This document shows positions 45,830 to 56,485 of a stretch of 64,000 nucleotides of DNA, piece by piece. How positions within the stretch are numbered: the stretch's first letter is position 1; each line of letters opens with the position of its first letter. The stretch comes from an uncultured Collinsella sp. Lineage in GTDB: Bacteria; Actinomycetota; Coriobacteriia; Coriobacteriales; Coriobacteriaceae. The position numbers were made by a program, and so were the translations under genes. A model generated the notes under the pieces. It worked only from the letters and a program-made list of their open reading frames with translations, did not search any database and was not told where the DNA came from. The stretch spans positions 1-64,000 of the forward strand of contig CATYIV010000006.1 in the NCBI GenBank assembly GCA_958407465.1, given 5' to 3'.

Positions 45830-46519
45830 CTACTTTTTGCGATGCAAAAAGCGTGCGATGTCATCCTCGGTGGGGCTTTTGATATCAAAGCGCAGCGACA
45901 GCCAGCGTAGTCCCATGGTCACCACGACGCAAACGACCAGTGCGACGACATTGCTGACCAAGCCGCTCATGACAAGGCAAACATAGCTTGCCGATCCGGC
46001 GATGGCCGCGATGGCATAGAAGTTGGTGCGCTGGAAGATACCCGGCACCACACCCATAAAACCATCTCGCAGCATGCCGCCGCCCACCGCGGTAAAAAAG
46101 CCCATCATGATGCACACCGCCGGCGCAAAGCCGTAGACCAGCGCCTTGTCTGCGCCGGTTGCCGCATAAATACCCACCGAGATGATATCGAGCAGGGGAA
46201 TGAGCTTTTCGGGCTTGTCGACGATTGCCGGGAAGATGTAGATGATGGCCGCGGTGGCGATGGAGAGCGGGAGCGCCATCGGTTGGTTGAGGATGTAGAC
46301 GTTGCCCACCTGCAGCGTCATATCGCGCAAAAGACCGCCGCCCAGTCCACAGACCACGGCGAGCGCGACGGCGCCCACCAGGTCGAGTTTGTGCTCGCGT
46401 GCGACCAACACGCCCGAGATCGATGCCGCGACGACGGCGAACATCTCGAGCCAAAACGGGATGGCAACCATGGCATCCGAGGCGTGTGCGGTAACGATCA
46501 TAGCGGCGGCAACGGGCAA
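45830..46519 (-). CDS. UPF0126 / TRIC-type cation channel family membrane protein
   Basis: A 229-residue membrane protein with about seven hydrophobic helices in two similar halves, each with a Gly-rich motif, GGGLLRDMT (first) and GGGMLRDGF (second). This is the mark of the UPF0126 family, related to TRIC potassium channels. The start is TTG 46519, with AAAGGA seven bases upstream; the internal ATG 46501 lacks a ribosome binding site. The C-terminus is short and charged. Confidence 0.85.
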   Translation of the reverse strand: MPVAAAMIVTAHASDAMVAIPFWLEMFAVVAASISGVLVAREHKLDLVGAVALAVVCGLGGGLLRDMTLQVGNVYILNQPMALPLSIATAAIIYIFPAIVDKPEKLIPLLDIISVGIYAATGADKALVYGFAPAVCIMMGFFTAVGGGMLRDGFMGVVPGIFQRTNFYAIAAIAGSASYVCLVMSGLVSNVVALVVCVVVTMGLRWLSLRFDIKSPTEDDIARFLHRKK

Positions 46520-46684
46520 GATGGGGTCCTTTGAGTTACGGGTTTAGACAATGCCCGTACATAGTACATGTTCGGCGCCGATTGCGACCCTATTGCTCGG
46601 CAAACGGTCGGGACTGGGTACGGTCATAGGTTCCATGTTTGGGGATCCGGGTTGATGCTGAACGCGATGGGGGCGTGGTCGAAT
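46520..46684. other. Intergenic, nothing recognised
   Basis: No gene or clear repeat is seen between the channel gene and the tRNA-Ser element. It should carry the promoter of the minus-strand channel gene. Confidence 0.4.
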
Positions 46685-46822
46685 AGGAGGGATGTCCAAA
46701 TTTTGAGCTTTGCTCAAAATTTATCCGGTCGGCTTACGCCGACCGCGCTGCGCTAAAAACGCGCCACTGGCGCGTTTTCTTTACGCTTTGCGCCCTGGCG
46801 GGTTCGAATCCCTCCTCCTCCG
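46685..46822. repeat. Three-hairpin tRNA-end element, tRNA-Ser copy
   Basis: A short direct copy of tRNA-Ser end (AGGAGGGAT, 46685-46693), hairpin 1 (46698-46722, 11-bp AAATTTTGAGC stem), hairpin 2 (46727-46744, GGTCGGC), hairpin 3 (46756-46778, AAAACGCGCC) and a TTTACGC box (46780-46786). The right end is an inverted tRNA-Ser 3' end (46800-46822), identical over 23 bases to the complement of 46891-46913. It has the order seen at tRNA-Lys and tRNA-Gly. Confidence 0.7.
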
Positions 46823-46847
46823 TCGTATTTGCTTGTAAGGGACTTAA

Positions 46848-46875
46848 AAGAAAAAAGCCCCCGATCTGGGAGCTT
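46848..46875 (-). terminator. Terminator of tRNA-Ser(CGA)
   Basis: An imperfect AAAGC...GCTTT hairpin with a T run on the minus strand (A46850-A46856 region), just behind the tRNA. Confidence 0.55.
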
Positions 46876-46887
46876 TCTCAACCAAAA

Positions 46888-46978
46888 TGGCGGAGGAGGA
46901 GGGATTCGAACCCTCGTGACCTTATACAGGCCAAACGGTTTTCGAGACCGCCGCATTCAACCACTCTGCCACCCCTCC
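46888..46978 (-). tRNA. tRNA-Ser (anticodon CGA)
   Basis: A 91-base class II tRNA on the minus strand with a long variable arm, acceptor GGAGGGG, anticodon loop CTCGAAA, T-loop GTTCGAAT and encoded CCA (46888-46890). Confidence 0.96.
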
Positions 46979-46993
46979 GCGTGGGGTAAAAAC

Positions 46994-47018
46994 AAAGCAG
47001 GCTCGAAGGCCTGCTTTG
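46994..47018 (-). terminator. Terminator of tRNA-Ser(GGA)
   Basis: An AAAGCAGGC/GCCTGCTTT stem with a TTTTT run on the minus strand. Confidence 0.8.
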
Positions 47019-47026
47019 GAATTAAC

Positions 47027-47117
47027 TGGCGGAGAGTCAGGGATTTGAACCCTGGAGACGCTTTTGACGCCTACACGATTTCCAATCGTGCTCCTTCGGC
47101 CACTCGGACAACTCTCC
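47027..47117 (-). tRNA. tRNA-Ser (anticodon GGA)
   Basis: A 91-base class II tRNA on the minus strand, acceptor GGAGAGT/ACTCTCC, anticodon loop TTGGAAA, long variable arm and encoded CCA. It lies 48 bases from tRNA-Ser(CGA) in the same orientation. Confidence 0.96.
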
Positions 47118-47621
47118 GTTAAATGCGAAAGTCAGTATACACGAGGAATCGCAAAGTGCAAACAGAAAAGTTGGCATTTTTTAAAACGCTTGGCCGCGTT
47201 TGGCGTTGCAGCGGGGTTTGAGATGCCAAAAAACGGCTTCCGACCAGCGTAGTTGATCAACTCAATTGTTCAAAAGGGGTATTTATAAGCGATTTGGCAA
47301 TGAATTTAAAAATCTTTGGGTGGTGCTGTGGGCCACTGGTATGCATTTTGCGACCACAACCATGCGCCCGTTGACCTGCGACTTGGCTCAGCTTGTCCTC
47401 ACGGCACCGTATCTTGTCCACAGATCCGTCAAGCTTTTGGTCAGCATTTGGTTGGAATGCGCATGAAACGTCGTGCGAGTATGGGCATATGTGGAGGTCA
47501 TGAGGTTGTAGCTGCATATTCTTGCAGCCTAGGAGGTTGAAAGATATTATTACCAAGTCTTTTCCTGCTTCAGGCGCACCTTCACGACCTGAAGCCACAT
47601 TTGCCCAGAGGAGGTGACAAT
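47118..47621. other. Long leader region upstream of rpsF
   Basis: About 500 bases without a convincing gene. It includes the motif CAAGCTTTTGGTCAGC-ATTTGGT at 47430-47452 that recurs upstream of the adhesin gene, and the AGGAGGTGA ribosome binding site of rpsF. A short open frame at 47266-47466 has no family features. The region could hold the rpsF operon promoter and a leader. Confidence 0.5.
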
Positions 47622-47915
47622 ATGAAGGCTTATGAACTGCTGTTCTTTGTTGACCCGTCGCTCGACCCCGAGACTCGTCTCGCTGTTATGAAGCGTATCG
47701 ATACCACGATCGCTGAGGGCGCTGGCAAGGTCGACTCCGTTGACGAGTGGGGCAAGCGCAAGCTCGCCTACGAGATCAACGACCTCACCGATGGTGACTA
47801 CACCCTCATCAACTTCCACGCAGATCCTACCCAGATCGCCGAGCTTGATCGCGTCCTGCGCATCACCGACGCTGTGGTCCGCCACATGATCGTCCGTCGC
47901 GACGACCAGGAGTAA
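47622..47915 (+). CDS. rpsF: Ribosomal protein S6
   Basis: A 97-residue protein starting MKAYELLFFVDPSLDPETR, with the usual DEWGKRKLAYEINDLTDGDY block and an acidic-basic tail (MIVRRDDQE). GAGGAGG lies six to seven bases before ATG 47622. It is first in the rpsF-ssb-rpsR-rplI operon. Confidence 0.97.
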   Translation: MKAYELLFFVDPSLDPETRLAVMKRIDTTIAEGAGKVDSVDEWGKRKLAYEINDLTDGDYTLINFHADPTQIAELDRVLRITDAVVRHMIVRRDDQE

Positions 47916-47963
47916 GACTGTCGTTTTGGACTGGGCTTGTGCCCCAAGAGGAAGTAGTGAGTT

Positions 47964-48416
47964 ATGAGCATCAATCGAGTGAACATCACCGGTAACCTCA
48001 CCCGCGATCCCGAGCTGCGCGCCACCGCCGGCGGAACCCAGGTTCTGTCCTTTGGCGTCGCCGTCAACGATCGTCGCCGTAACGCGCAGACTGGCGAGTG
48101 GGAGGACTATCCCAACTTTGTCGACTGCACCATGTTCGGCACCCGCGCCGAGGCCGTGAGCCGTTTCCTGGCAAAGGGAAACAAGGTCGCGATCGAGGGC
48201 AAGCTGCGCTACAGCTCTTGGGAGCGCGACGGCCAGCGCCGGAGCAAGCTTGAGGTCATCGTCGATGAGATCGAGTTTATGAGCTCCCGTGGTGGCCAGG
48301 GTGGCTACGATCAGGGCGGTTACGCCCCCGCAGCTCCCGCGCCCGCAGCACGTCCTGCCGCACCGGTGGCTACGCCGCCCGCGGTCGACGTCTACGATGA
48401 GGACATCCCGTTCTAA
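47964..48416 (+). CDS. ssb: Single-stranded DNA-binding protein
   Basis: A 150-residue SSB with an N-terminal OB-fold (MSINRVNITGNLTRDPELRAT, WEDYPNFVDCTMFGTRAEAV, KGNKVAIEGKLRYSSWE) and a Gly/Ala/Pro-rich linker, ending in the DEDIPF tip that recruits partner proteins. It lies between rpsF and rpsR. Confidence 0.97.
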   Translation: MSINRVNITGNLTRDPELRATAGGTQVLSFGVAVNDRRRNAQTGEWEDYPNFVDCTMFGTRAEAVSRFLAKGNKVAIEGKLRYSSWERDGQRRSKLEVIVDEIEFMSSRGGQGGYDQGGYAPAAPAPAARPAAPVATPPAVDVYDEDIPF

Positions 48417-48488
48417 GGGTTGTTCACCTATTTTTGAGTGAGAGGCGGCTTCGGTTCGCCGAAGTTGCCAAATGAAAGGTATTTTGAC

Positions 48489-48755
48489 ATGGCTAATGAT
48501 TTTTCTGCACGTCAGCCGCGTCGTAAGTACTGCCAGTTCTGCAAGGAGAACACTGAGTTCATCGACTATAAGGACACTCAGCTTCTCCGTAAGTACATGA
48601 CCGACCGTGGCAAGATCAAGCCCCGTCGCGTCACTGGCGCTTGCACGCAGCATCAGCATGACATCGCCAACGCCATCAAGCGCGCCCGCGAGATGGCTCT
48701 CCTGCCGTACACCGTCCCCGTGGTTTCCTCTCGTGGCAACCGCGACCGCGGCTAA
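48489..48755 (+). CDS. rpsR: Ribosomal protein S18
   Basis: An 88-residue basic protein starting at ATG 48489 ([18 protein letters not shown]), with the usual [49 protein letters not shown]. The Cys pair CQFC and the later Cys suggest the zinc-binding S18 type. AAAGG lies upstream. Confidence 0.97.
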   Translation: MANDFSARQPRRKYCQFCKENTEFIDYKDTQLLRKYMTDRGKIKPRRVTGACTQHQHDIANAIKRAREMALLPYTVPVVSSRGNRDRG

Positions 48756-48770
48756 GAAGGGAGACGCATC

Positions 48771-49310
48771 ATGAAGGTTATTCTTCTCGATGAGATCAAG
48801 GGCAAGGGCGGCGAGGGTGACGTCGTAGAGGTCGCTCAGGGTTACGCTGAGAACTTCCTGTTCCCCAAGAAGCTCGCTGTTGCCGCCACCAAGGGCAACC
48901 TCAAGCAGCTTGACGAGCGTCGCAACAACATCGCCAAGCGCGAGGCCGTCCGTCTGGCTACCGCCAACGAGACCAAGGCTGCCTTCGAGGGCAAGACGGT
49001 CACCGTTGACGTCAAGGTCGGCGACGAGGGCATCCTCTTTGGCTCCGTTACCGCCGCTATGATCGCTGACGCCATCAAGGCTCAGCTCGGTATGGACATC
49101 GACCGCAAGCGCGTCGAGCTCGGTAAGCCCATCAAGGTTGCCGGTGCCCACACCGTTGCCATCTCGCTGTACCGCGAGATCAAGGCCGAAGTTGTCGTTC
49201 TCGTCGGCGTTACCGCCGAGGAGCTCGCTGCCGAGGCTGAGGTCGAGGAGGCCGCTGAGGTCGCCGAGGCCGAGACCGCCGAGGTCGAGACTGAGGCTGC
49301 TGCCGAGTAG
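48771..49310 (+). CDS. rplI: Ribosomal protein L9
   Basis: A 179-residue L9 with the N-terminal RNA-binding domain (MKVILLDEIKGKGGEGDVVEVAQGYAENFLFPKKLA), the long helix and the C-terminal domain. Its tail of about 30 residues is an unusual Glu/Ala-rich repeat (AEAEVEEAAEVAEAETAEVE), longer than in most L9 proteins. A terminator follows. Confidence 0.95.
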   Translation: MKVILLDEIKGKGGEGDVVEVAQGYAENFLFPKKLAVAATKGNLKQLDERRNNIAKREAVRLATANETKAAFEGKTVTVDVKVGDEGILFGSVTAAMIADAIKAQLGMDIDRKRVELGKPIKVAGAHTVAISLYREIKAEVVVLVGVTAEELAAEAEVEEAAEVAEAETAEVETEAAAE

Positions 49311-49341
49311 CATTTGCTGCAACGCAACAATCTTGTTCTAA

Positions 49342-49380
49342 GAAGGGCGCTCTGGGAAACCAGGGCGCCCTTTTGTTTTT
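49342..49380 (+). terminator. Terminator of the rpsF operon
   Basis: A 12-bp AGGGCGCTCTGG/CCAGGGCGCCCT stem (one mismatch) followed by TTTTGTTTTT. Confidence 0.92.
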
Positions 49381-49534
49381 TGCGCTGAGTGAGTGTCATG
49401 GTGAACGTTGCGTCGAAGTCCTATATACAGGACCGTTCATCCGTTTGGTTCGGTGATGATTGGCGGCGCGCGGCGCGTTTTGGGACCGTGGCTGATACTA
49501 TGGATGCTCGCAAGCGATATGAATGAGGATGCTC

Positions 49535-50926
49535 ATGGCATATGACGATAGGGAGACGGGGCTGACGGTCGAGGACCGCGGCTCAAAGTTGGGTCTTCCC
49601 CAAAACCAAGATGCAGAGGCCAATGTACTGGCCGCTATGCTGCTATCGCCCGAGGTGGTCGAAGAGGCCCAGGTCGAGCTGCAGCCCGATGATTTCTACC
49701 GGCCCATTCATAAGACCATCTACACCGCGATGGTCGATATGTACAACAGCCGCATTCCCATCGACTCCATCTCGCTGATCGATTACCTGCGAAGCATCAA
49801 CAAGCTCGATGCCGTGGGCGGCGAGGCCTACATTTTGGAGCTGATGGGTCAGACTCTGTCGCTCGTGAACTGGCAGCACCATGCCGCCATCGTTCGTCGC
49901 GATTCGATGCTGCGCGAGCTGATCGGCGCCACCAACGAGATCAACGCGCTGGCATATAACGCCCCCACCGACACCAAAGAGGTCGTGGAGCTGGCCGAGA
50001 GCAAACTGCTCAAGGTCACGGCGCGCGAGGTCAAGTCGAGTTACAAGACGTTGACCGAGTTTATGGTGGAGGCCTATAACGAGGCCGAGGAAGTGTGCCA
50101 GGCCGGTGGTCAGGCGGCGGGCGTGCCCACCGGCTTTCCGTCACTCGACCGTATGCTCATGGGTTTTCGCGAGGGCCAGCTCATCATCATCGGCGCCCGC
50201 CCTGCCGTGGGTAAGACGTCGTTCGCTCTAAACCTGGCACTCAACGCTGCCGCTGCTGGTTATACCGTCGGCTTCTTCTCTCTGGAGATGTCGGGCAAGG
50301 AAATTGCCCAGCGTCTGATTTGCGCCTACGCCATGATCTCGATCAGTGACTTCCGCATGGGCCGCATTAGCCCCGAGCAGTGGGCCAATATCAACGAGGC
50401 CACGCAGACCTTGTCCAAGCTCGATATTCTGATTGACGATACGCCCGGCACCACAGTGACCGAGATTCGCGCCAAGAGCCGCCGCATGCTCCATAACAAG
50501 CAGAAGGCAATCATCATCCTGGACTACCTGCAGCTGGTGAGTCCTCCGCCGGGACGTCGCTCCGAGAGCCGTACCGTCGAGGTTTCGGAGATGTCGCGTG
50601 GCCTGAAGATCATGGCCAAGGAGCTCAAGATCCCGCTCATCGCGCTGTCGCAGCTCTCGCGTCAGGTCGAATCCCGTACCGGCAAGCGCCCGCAGCTTTC
50701 CGACCTTCGTGAATCGGGCTCCATCGAGCAGGACGCCGATATCGTCATGTTCTTGGACCGCTCCGCCGACGAGGCCGAAGCCTCGCGCGACGATCGACCC
50801 GACGAGGGCGTTACGCGCATCGTCGTGGCCAAGAACCGTTCGGGCCCGATCGGCGACGTCGACTTGATGTTCCTGCCGGCATCCACCAAGTTCTATGAGC
50901 TTGATGGGGCACATGCCGAGGAGTAG
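49535..50926 (+). CDS. dnaB: Replicative DNA helicase DnaB
   Basis: A 463-residue hexameric helicase. The N-terminal domain includes LPQNQDAEANVLAAMLLSPEVVEEA; the RecA-like domain begins near 165 with Walker A GARPAVGKTSFALNLALNAA, Walker B IIILDYLQL and the arginine-finger region. ATG 49535 is used because GAGG lies six bases upstream; an ATG four codons earlier is less well placed. DciA (34.9 kb) is the likely loader. Confidence 0.97.
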   Translation: MAYDDRETGLTVEDRGSKLGLPQNQDAEANVLAAMLLSPEVVEEAQVELQPDDFYRPIHKTIYTAMVDMYNSRIPIDSISLIDYLRSINKLDAVGGEAYILELMGQTLSLVNWQHHAAIVRRDSMLRELIGATNEINALAYNAPTDTKEVVELAESKLLKVTAREVKSSYKTLTEFMVEAYNEAEEVCQAGGQAAGVPTGFPSLDRMLMGFREGQLIIIGARPAVGKTSFALNLALNAAAAGYTVGFFSLEMSGKEIAQRLICAYAMISISDFRMGRISPEQWANINEATQTLSKLDILIDDTPGTTVTEIRAKSRRMLHNKQKAIIILDYLQLVSPPPGRRSESRTVEVSEMSRGLKIMAKELKIPLIALSQLSRQVESRTGKRPQLSDLRESGSIEQDADIVMFLDRSADEAEASRDDRPDEGVTRIVVAKNRSGPIGDVDLMFLPASTKFYELDGAHAEE

Positions 50927-51010
50927 GACAGGCGCCCGTTGCACGGGTATACTGGGAATGTTTTGTGCTTCTGCGTGCCGGCGTGGCGCGTAGACAGTCC
51001 ATGAATGTAA

Positions 51011-52306
<1,296 letters not shown>

Positions 52307-52328
52307 TCGGGGCTATTTGGTTATTGCG

Positions 52329-52370
52329 ATATACCCCTTTGCAGCCCAAGCGGGCGGCCGAGGGGTATAT
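52329..52370 (+). terminator. Terminator between purA and purD
   Basis: A 10-bp ATATACCCCT/AGGGGTATAT stem with T-rich sequence after it. Confidence 0.8.
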
Positions 52371-52424
52371 TTGCTTGCAAAGGGCTCGCGCGGAGCGGGC
52401 CGTTAATCCATAGAGGAGGCACCC

Positions 52425-53729
52425 TTGAAGGCGGACACTCAAACCATCGACATCCTGTTGTTGGGCAGCGGCGGCCGTGAGCATGCTTTGGCAGCTAAGC
52501 TCGCGGCATCACCGCGCGCCGGCAAGCTCTACATCGCGCCGGGCAACGGCGGCACCGCGAGCTGTGGCGAGAACGTTGTTCTCGACGACTGCGATCCTGC
52601 GGCCGTGGCGGCGTTTGCTCAGAGCCACGGATGCGGACTCGTGGTAATTGGCCCCGAGGCTCCGCTCGTGGCGGGCGTGGCCGACGCCGTGCGCGCGGCG
52701 GGTATTCCCTGCTTTGGCCCGGGTGCCGAGGGCGCCCAGATGGAGGGCTCTAAGCTGTTCTCCAAGCAGCTCATGGAGCGTGCGGGCATTCCGACGGCAG
52801 CCTATGGTTCGTTTACCGACGAGGCTTCGGCTCTCGCCTACGTGCGCGAGCAGGGCGCCCCGCTGGTCGTCAAGGCCGACGGCCTTGCCGCGGGCAAGGG
52901 CGTTATCGTGGCGACCGAACTTGAGCAGGCCGAGGAGGCCGTGCGTGAGTGTTTTGGCGGCACCTTTGGCGATGCCGGCAACACCGTGGTTATCGAGGAG
53001 ATGCTCGTTGGCCCCGAGTGCTCGCTGCTGGCCTTTACCGACGGCAAGACCGTTCGCCCCATGGCCACCTCGCAGGACCACAAGCGCGCGCTCGAGGGCG
53101 ACAAGGGCCCCAACACCGGTGGCATGGGCGTCTACAGCCCGGTGCCCATCGTGACTGACGAGGAGCACGCCACGATGGTGAAGGTCATGGAGCAGACCGT
53201 GGCCGAGCTCGCTGTCGAGGGTATCGACTACCGCGGCTGCCTGTACGGCGGCTTTATGCTCACGCCTGCCGGCCCCAAGGTGCTGGAGTTCAATGCCCGC
53301 TTTGGCGACCCCGAGACGCAGGTCGTGCTGCCGCGCCTTAAGAACGACTTGGTCGAGGTCATGCTGGCTTGTGCCAACTGCGAGCTCGATCAGATTGAGC
53401 TCGACTGGCGTGACGAGTGGGCCGTGGCCGTTGTCCTGACGAGCGCGGGCTATCCCGGCAGCTACGAGAAGGGCAAGGTCATCACCGGTATCGCCGATGC
53501 CGAGGCCATGGAGAACGTGACCGTGTACCACGCGGGCACCGCCGTGGTGGACGGCCAGCTCGTGACCAATGGTGGCCGCGTGCTTGCCGTGACCGCTCTG
53601 GGCGACACGTTCGAGAACGCTCGCAACCTTGCCTACGAGGCCTGCGAGAAGATTGATTTTGAGGGCAAGACCCTGCGTCACGACATCGGCCTGCGCGCGC
53701 TGCGCGGCCGCGACGCCTGGGATGCCTAA
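52425..53729 (+). CDS. purD: Phosphoribosylamine-glycine ligase (GARS)
   Basis: A 434-residue ATP-grasp enzyme for the second step of purine synthesis. It has [16 protein letters not shown] at the N-terminus, [14 protein letters not shown] (about 147-160) and [17 protein letters not shown] near 288. The start is TTG 52425 with GAGGAGG five bases upstream; no better ATG exists nearby. A terminator separates it from purA. Confidence 0.96.
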   Translation: MKADTQTIDILLLGSGGREHALAAKLAASPRAGKLYIAPGNGGTASCGENVVLDDCDPAAVAAFAQSHGCGLVVIGPEAPLVAGVADAVRAAGIPCFGPGAEGAQMEGSKLFSKQLMERAGIPTAAYGSFTDEASALAYVREQGAPLVVKADGLAAGKGVIVATELEQAEEAVRECFGGTFGDAGNTVVIEEMLVGPECSLLAFTDGKTVRPMATSQDHKRALEGDKGPNTGGMGVYSPVPIVTDEEHATMVKVMEQTVAELAVEGIDYRGCLYGGFMLTPAGPKVLEFNARFGDPETQVVLPRLKNDLVEVMLACANCELDQIELDWRDEWAVAVVLTSAGYPGSYEKGKVITGIADAEAMENVTVYHAGTAVVDGQLVTNGGRVLAVTALGDTFENARNLAYEACEKIDFEGKTLRHDIGLRALRGRDAWDA

Positions 53730-53750
53730 AATCCGAGAGGAATGAGACGG

Positions 53751-54446
53751 ATGGACGAGAAGAACGAAGAGCTCGTGGACGCGCAGATCGTCGAAGAGGA
53801 CAGCCGCGTGTATGGGCACGCCGAGGGCGAGCCTGGTGGCGAGGTCGCTGACGAGCCGGCGCTGGTGCTGGGCGATGACGACCCGCACGATGCCGAGCTG
53901 CACGAGAAGATTCTTTCGGAGGAGTGCGCCTGGAAGGGCAAGATCCTCGACGTCCACCGTCTTGAGGTTGAGCTGCCCAACGGTCGCCGCAGCGCCCGCG
54001 ATATCGTTCGCCATCCGGGTGCGGCGGCTGTTGTGGCACTGACCGAGAGCGGCAAGATCGTACTGGTGCGTCAGTACCGCACCGCCATCGACCGCGTGAC
54101 GGTCGAGATTCCCGCCGGCAAGCTCGATCCAGGCGAGGACCCGCTCGATTGCGCCAAGCGCGAGCTGCATGAGGAGACGGGCTTTAGGGCTGGTCGCATT
54201 CGCTTTTTGACGTCGATTGTCACGTCCTGTGGTTTTTGCGATGAGATTATCCACATCTACTTGGCTACCAAGCTCGAGTTTGATGCGCCCAACCCCGATG
54301 ATGACGAGTTTGTCAACGTGGACCTGGTGCCGCTGCATGAGCTGATCGACGCCGTACTCGACGGCAAGATCGAAGACGCCAAGACCGTCGTGGGCGCCTT
54401 GGCCTGCGACAGCATCGCACACCGCCTTGGGGGCACGGAGCTCTAG
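53751..54446 (+). CDS. Nudix hydrolase, probable ADP-ribose pyrophosphatase
   Basis: A 231-residue protein. Residues 1-50 form an acidic extension without known fold. The Nudix domain (about 65-205) has the box GKLDPGEDPLDCAKRELHEETGFRAG (Gx5Ex7REUxEExGU pattern, intact REUHEETG), and the EIIHIYLA strand and the fold match ADP-ribose pyrophosphatases. Start ATG 53751 is 21 bases after purD, so the two are probably co-transcribed. The precise substrate is not proven. Confidence 0.88.
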   Translation: MDEKNEELVDAQIVEEDSRVYGHAEGEPGGEVADEPALVLGDDDPHDAELHEKILSEECAWKGKILDVHRLEVELPNGRRSARDIVRHPGAAAVVALTESGKIVLVRQYRTAIDRVTVEIPAGKLDPGEDPLDCAKRELHEETGFRAGRIRFLTSIVTSCGFCDEIIHIYLATKLEFDAPNPDDDEFVNVDLVPLHELIDAVLDGKIEDAKTVVGALACDSIAHRLGGTEL

Positions 54447-54447
54447 G

Positions 54448-54475
54448 TTACGCGGTTTTACCAAACCGCGTAACG
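54448..54475 (+). terminator. Hairpin after the Nudix gene
   Basis: A perfect 12-bp GTTACGCGGTTT/AAACCGCGTAAC stem directly at the stop codon; no T run. Confidence 0.55.
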
Positions 54476-54487
54476 AGTCGACGCTGC

Positions 54488-54585
54488 AAACGCCCCTAAG
54501 CGGCAATCTGCCTTTCAATCGTCGCTCGCGTACCGAAGTACGCGTCGCTCCTCTTTCAAGACACCTTGCTCGCTTAGGGACGTTT
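54488..54585. repeat. Nested inverted-repeat ('dog-bone') element before the ABC gene
   Basis: Outer arms 54488-54502 and 54571-54585 pair over 15 bp with one mismatch. An inner hairpin CGCGTAC/GTACGCG lies at 54527-54544. No ORF. It has the same layout as 40459-40595. Confidence 0.65.
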
Positions 54586-54693
54586 TCGCTGACGTTGCTA
54601 GAACATCGGCGTTATGTTTGTTGGGACGCTTTGTTTTCAGCCCGACCGGCTCAACCGGATTTATCACGCTATTTATTTCTCTTCGAGGACTGC

Positions 54694-56466
54694 ATGTTTA
54701 AGAGGTTTCTTTCGTATTACGAGCCCCAGATGGGGCTTTTTGTTGCTGATACTGTTTGTGCTCTGGTGCTTGCCGCCATTGACCTTGCTTTTCCTATTAT
54801 TCTGCGTAATTTGACCGGTGGGCTATTTACTCAGGGTCAGGCTGCCATTATGCAGGCGCTCGGCATGATCGCGGTGGGCTTGGTGCTGATGTATGCCGTC
54901 CGCTGCGCCTGCCGCTACTTTGTGAGCTATTGGGGCCACGTGATGGGCGCGCGCATGGAGTCCAAAATGCGCGAGGACCTGTTCGACCAGTATGAGCGCT
55001 TTAGCTTTGCGTACTTCGACCGCAACAGCTCGGGTGACATGATGAGCCGCGTGGTCAACGACCTGTTCGATATCTGCGAGGCGGCGCATCACGTACCCGA
55101 GTGGATCATCATCTGCGGTATCGAGATTATCGGCTCGTTTGTGATCCTCTTTACCATCGCTCCGGTGCTGGCGCTTGCCATGGCCGTGGTGACGGCGGCG
55201 TTTGCGGTCGTCATGTTTTGGCAGAACATGCGCATGCGCGAGGTCTTTAGCGACAACCGCAAGAAGATCAGCGGCATTAATGCACAGCTGCAGGATTCTC
55301 TGGCGGGCATGCGCGTGGTCAAGAGCTTTGCCAACGAGGAGACCGAGCGTGCCAAGTTCCGTGCCTCTAACGACCGCTACCTTTTGTCCAAGGAGAACAT
55401 GTATCACGCCATGGGCGTCTATACCGCGACGTATGGCCTGCTCTCGGGTGTGCTCTATGTGATCGTGGTGCTGCTGGGCGGCTGGCTGGTCGCCAAGGGA
55501 CAGCTGCAGGCGGTCGATATGGCGACCTTTGCACTCTATATTTCGCTGTTCTGCACGCCGCTTGAGACGCTCGTCAATTCGGCCGAAACGTATCAGAAGG
55601 CTATCGCCGGCTTTAAGCGTATGGACGAGGTGCTCTCGACGGCGCCGGATATCCAGGACAAGCCGGGCGCTACGGATCTGCAGGTGACTGCCGGCGCCGT
55701 GGAGTATCACGACGTGTGCTTTAACTACGAGGATGTTGAGCTGGGCGAGGGCGATGCCGACGAGCGTCCTGTTATCGACCATATGGACCTGTCTATCAAG
55801 CCCGGGCAGACCATCGCGTTGGTTGGCCCCTCGGGTGGCGGCAAGTCCACGACCTGTTCGCTGCTGCCGCGCTTTTATGACGTGGCTACCGGATCCATTA
55901 GCATCGACGGTCAGGACGTGCGCGATGTGACGCAGCAGAGCCTGCGCCGCGCCATCGGCCTGGTGCAGCAGGATGTCTATCTGTTTGACGGTACGATTGG
56001 CGAGAACATCGCCTACGGCAAGCCGGGCGCTACGGCAGAAGAGATCGCCGAGGCCGCCCGTCGCGCCAACATCGATGCCTTTATCGAGTCGCTTCCGCAG
56101 GGCTACGACACCGTGGTGGGCGAGCGCGGCAGCCGTCTTTCGGGCGGACAGAAGCAGCGCGTTGCCATCGCGCGCGTGTTTCTCAAGAACCCCAAGATCC
56201 TGATTTTGGACGAGGCGACGAGTGCTTTGGATAACGAGAGCGAGGAGGCGGTGCAGGAGTCACTCGAAGAGCTGGCACGCGGCCGCACCACGATTGTCAT
56301 CGCCCACCGTCTTTCGACCATTAAGCATGCCGATGAGATTGCGACCGTTGAGCATGGTCGCGTTGTGGAGCGTGGCACGCACGAGGAGCTTCTCGCCCGT
56401 GGCGGCACCTATGCCCGTTACTATCGAATGCAGTTCGAAGGTGCGCGTGCGCACGAGCTCGACTGA
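54694..56466 (+). CDS. ABC transporter, type IV (exporter) half-transporter
   Basis: A 590-residue fused membrane and ATPase protein. Six transmembrane helices occupy about 10-300, and the ATPase follows: Walker A GPSGGGKSTT (about 380), Q-loop VQQDVYLF, signature RLSGGQKQRVAIA, Walker B ILILDEATSALD and the switch His in IAHRLST. It probably works as a homodimer, as no partner gene is adjacent. Start ATG 54694 follows CGAGGAC; the long upstream open frame is not conserved. The exported substrate is unknown (lipid, peptide or drug are possible). Confidence 0.92.
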   Translation: MFKRFLSYYEPQMGLFVADTVCALVLAAIDLAFPIILRNLTGGLFTQGQAAIMQALGMIAVGLVLMYAVRCACRYFVSYWGHVMGARMESKMREDLFDQYERFSFAYFDRNSSGDMMSRVVNDLFDICEAAHHVPEWIIICGIEIIGSFVILFTIAPVLALAMAVVTAAFAVVMFWQNMRMREVFSDNRKKISGINAQLQDSLAGMRVVKSFANEETERAKFRASNDRYLLSKENMYHAMGVYTATYGLLSGVLYVIVVLLGGWLVAKGQLQAVDMATFALYISLFCTPLETLVNSAETYQKAIAGFKRMDEVLSTAPDIQDKPGATDLQVTAGAVEYHDVCFNYEDVELGEGDADERPVIDHMDLSIKPGQTIALVGPSGGGKSTTCSLLPRFYDVATGSISIDGQDVRDVTQQSLRRAIGLVQQDVYLFDGTIGENIAYGKPGATAEEIAEAARRANIDAFIESLPQGYDTVVGERGSRLSGGQKQRVAIARVFLKNPKILILDEATSALDNESEEAVQESLEELARGRTTIVIAHRLSTIKHADEIATVEHGRVVERGTHEELLARGGTYARYYRMQFEGARAHELD

Positions 56467-56485
56467 TTGATATGACAGGAAGTTT

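Noticed and set aside
47266..47466. 66-codon open frame upstream of rpsF
   Set aside because: No ribosome binding site and no family features; it overlaps the repeated 23-base motif.
52307..52424. Purine riboswitch between purA and purD
   Set aside because: Only a simple terminator hairpin is seen; no three-way junction with purine-core bases could be found.
52509..54518. 669-codon minus-strand open frame
   Set aside because: Antisense to purD and the Nudix gene; shadow of GC-rich codon use.
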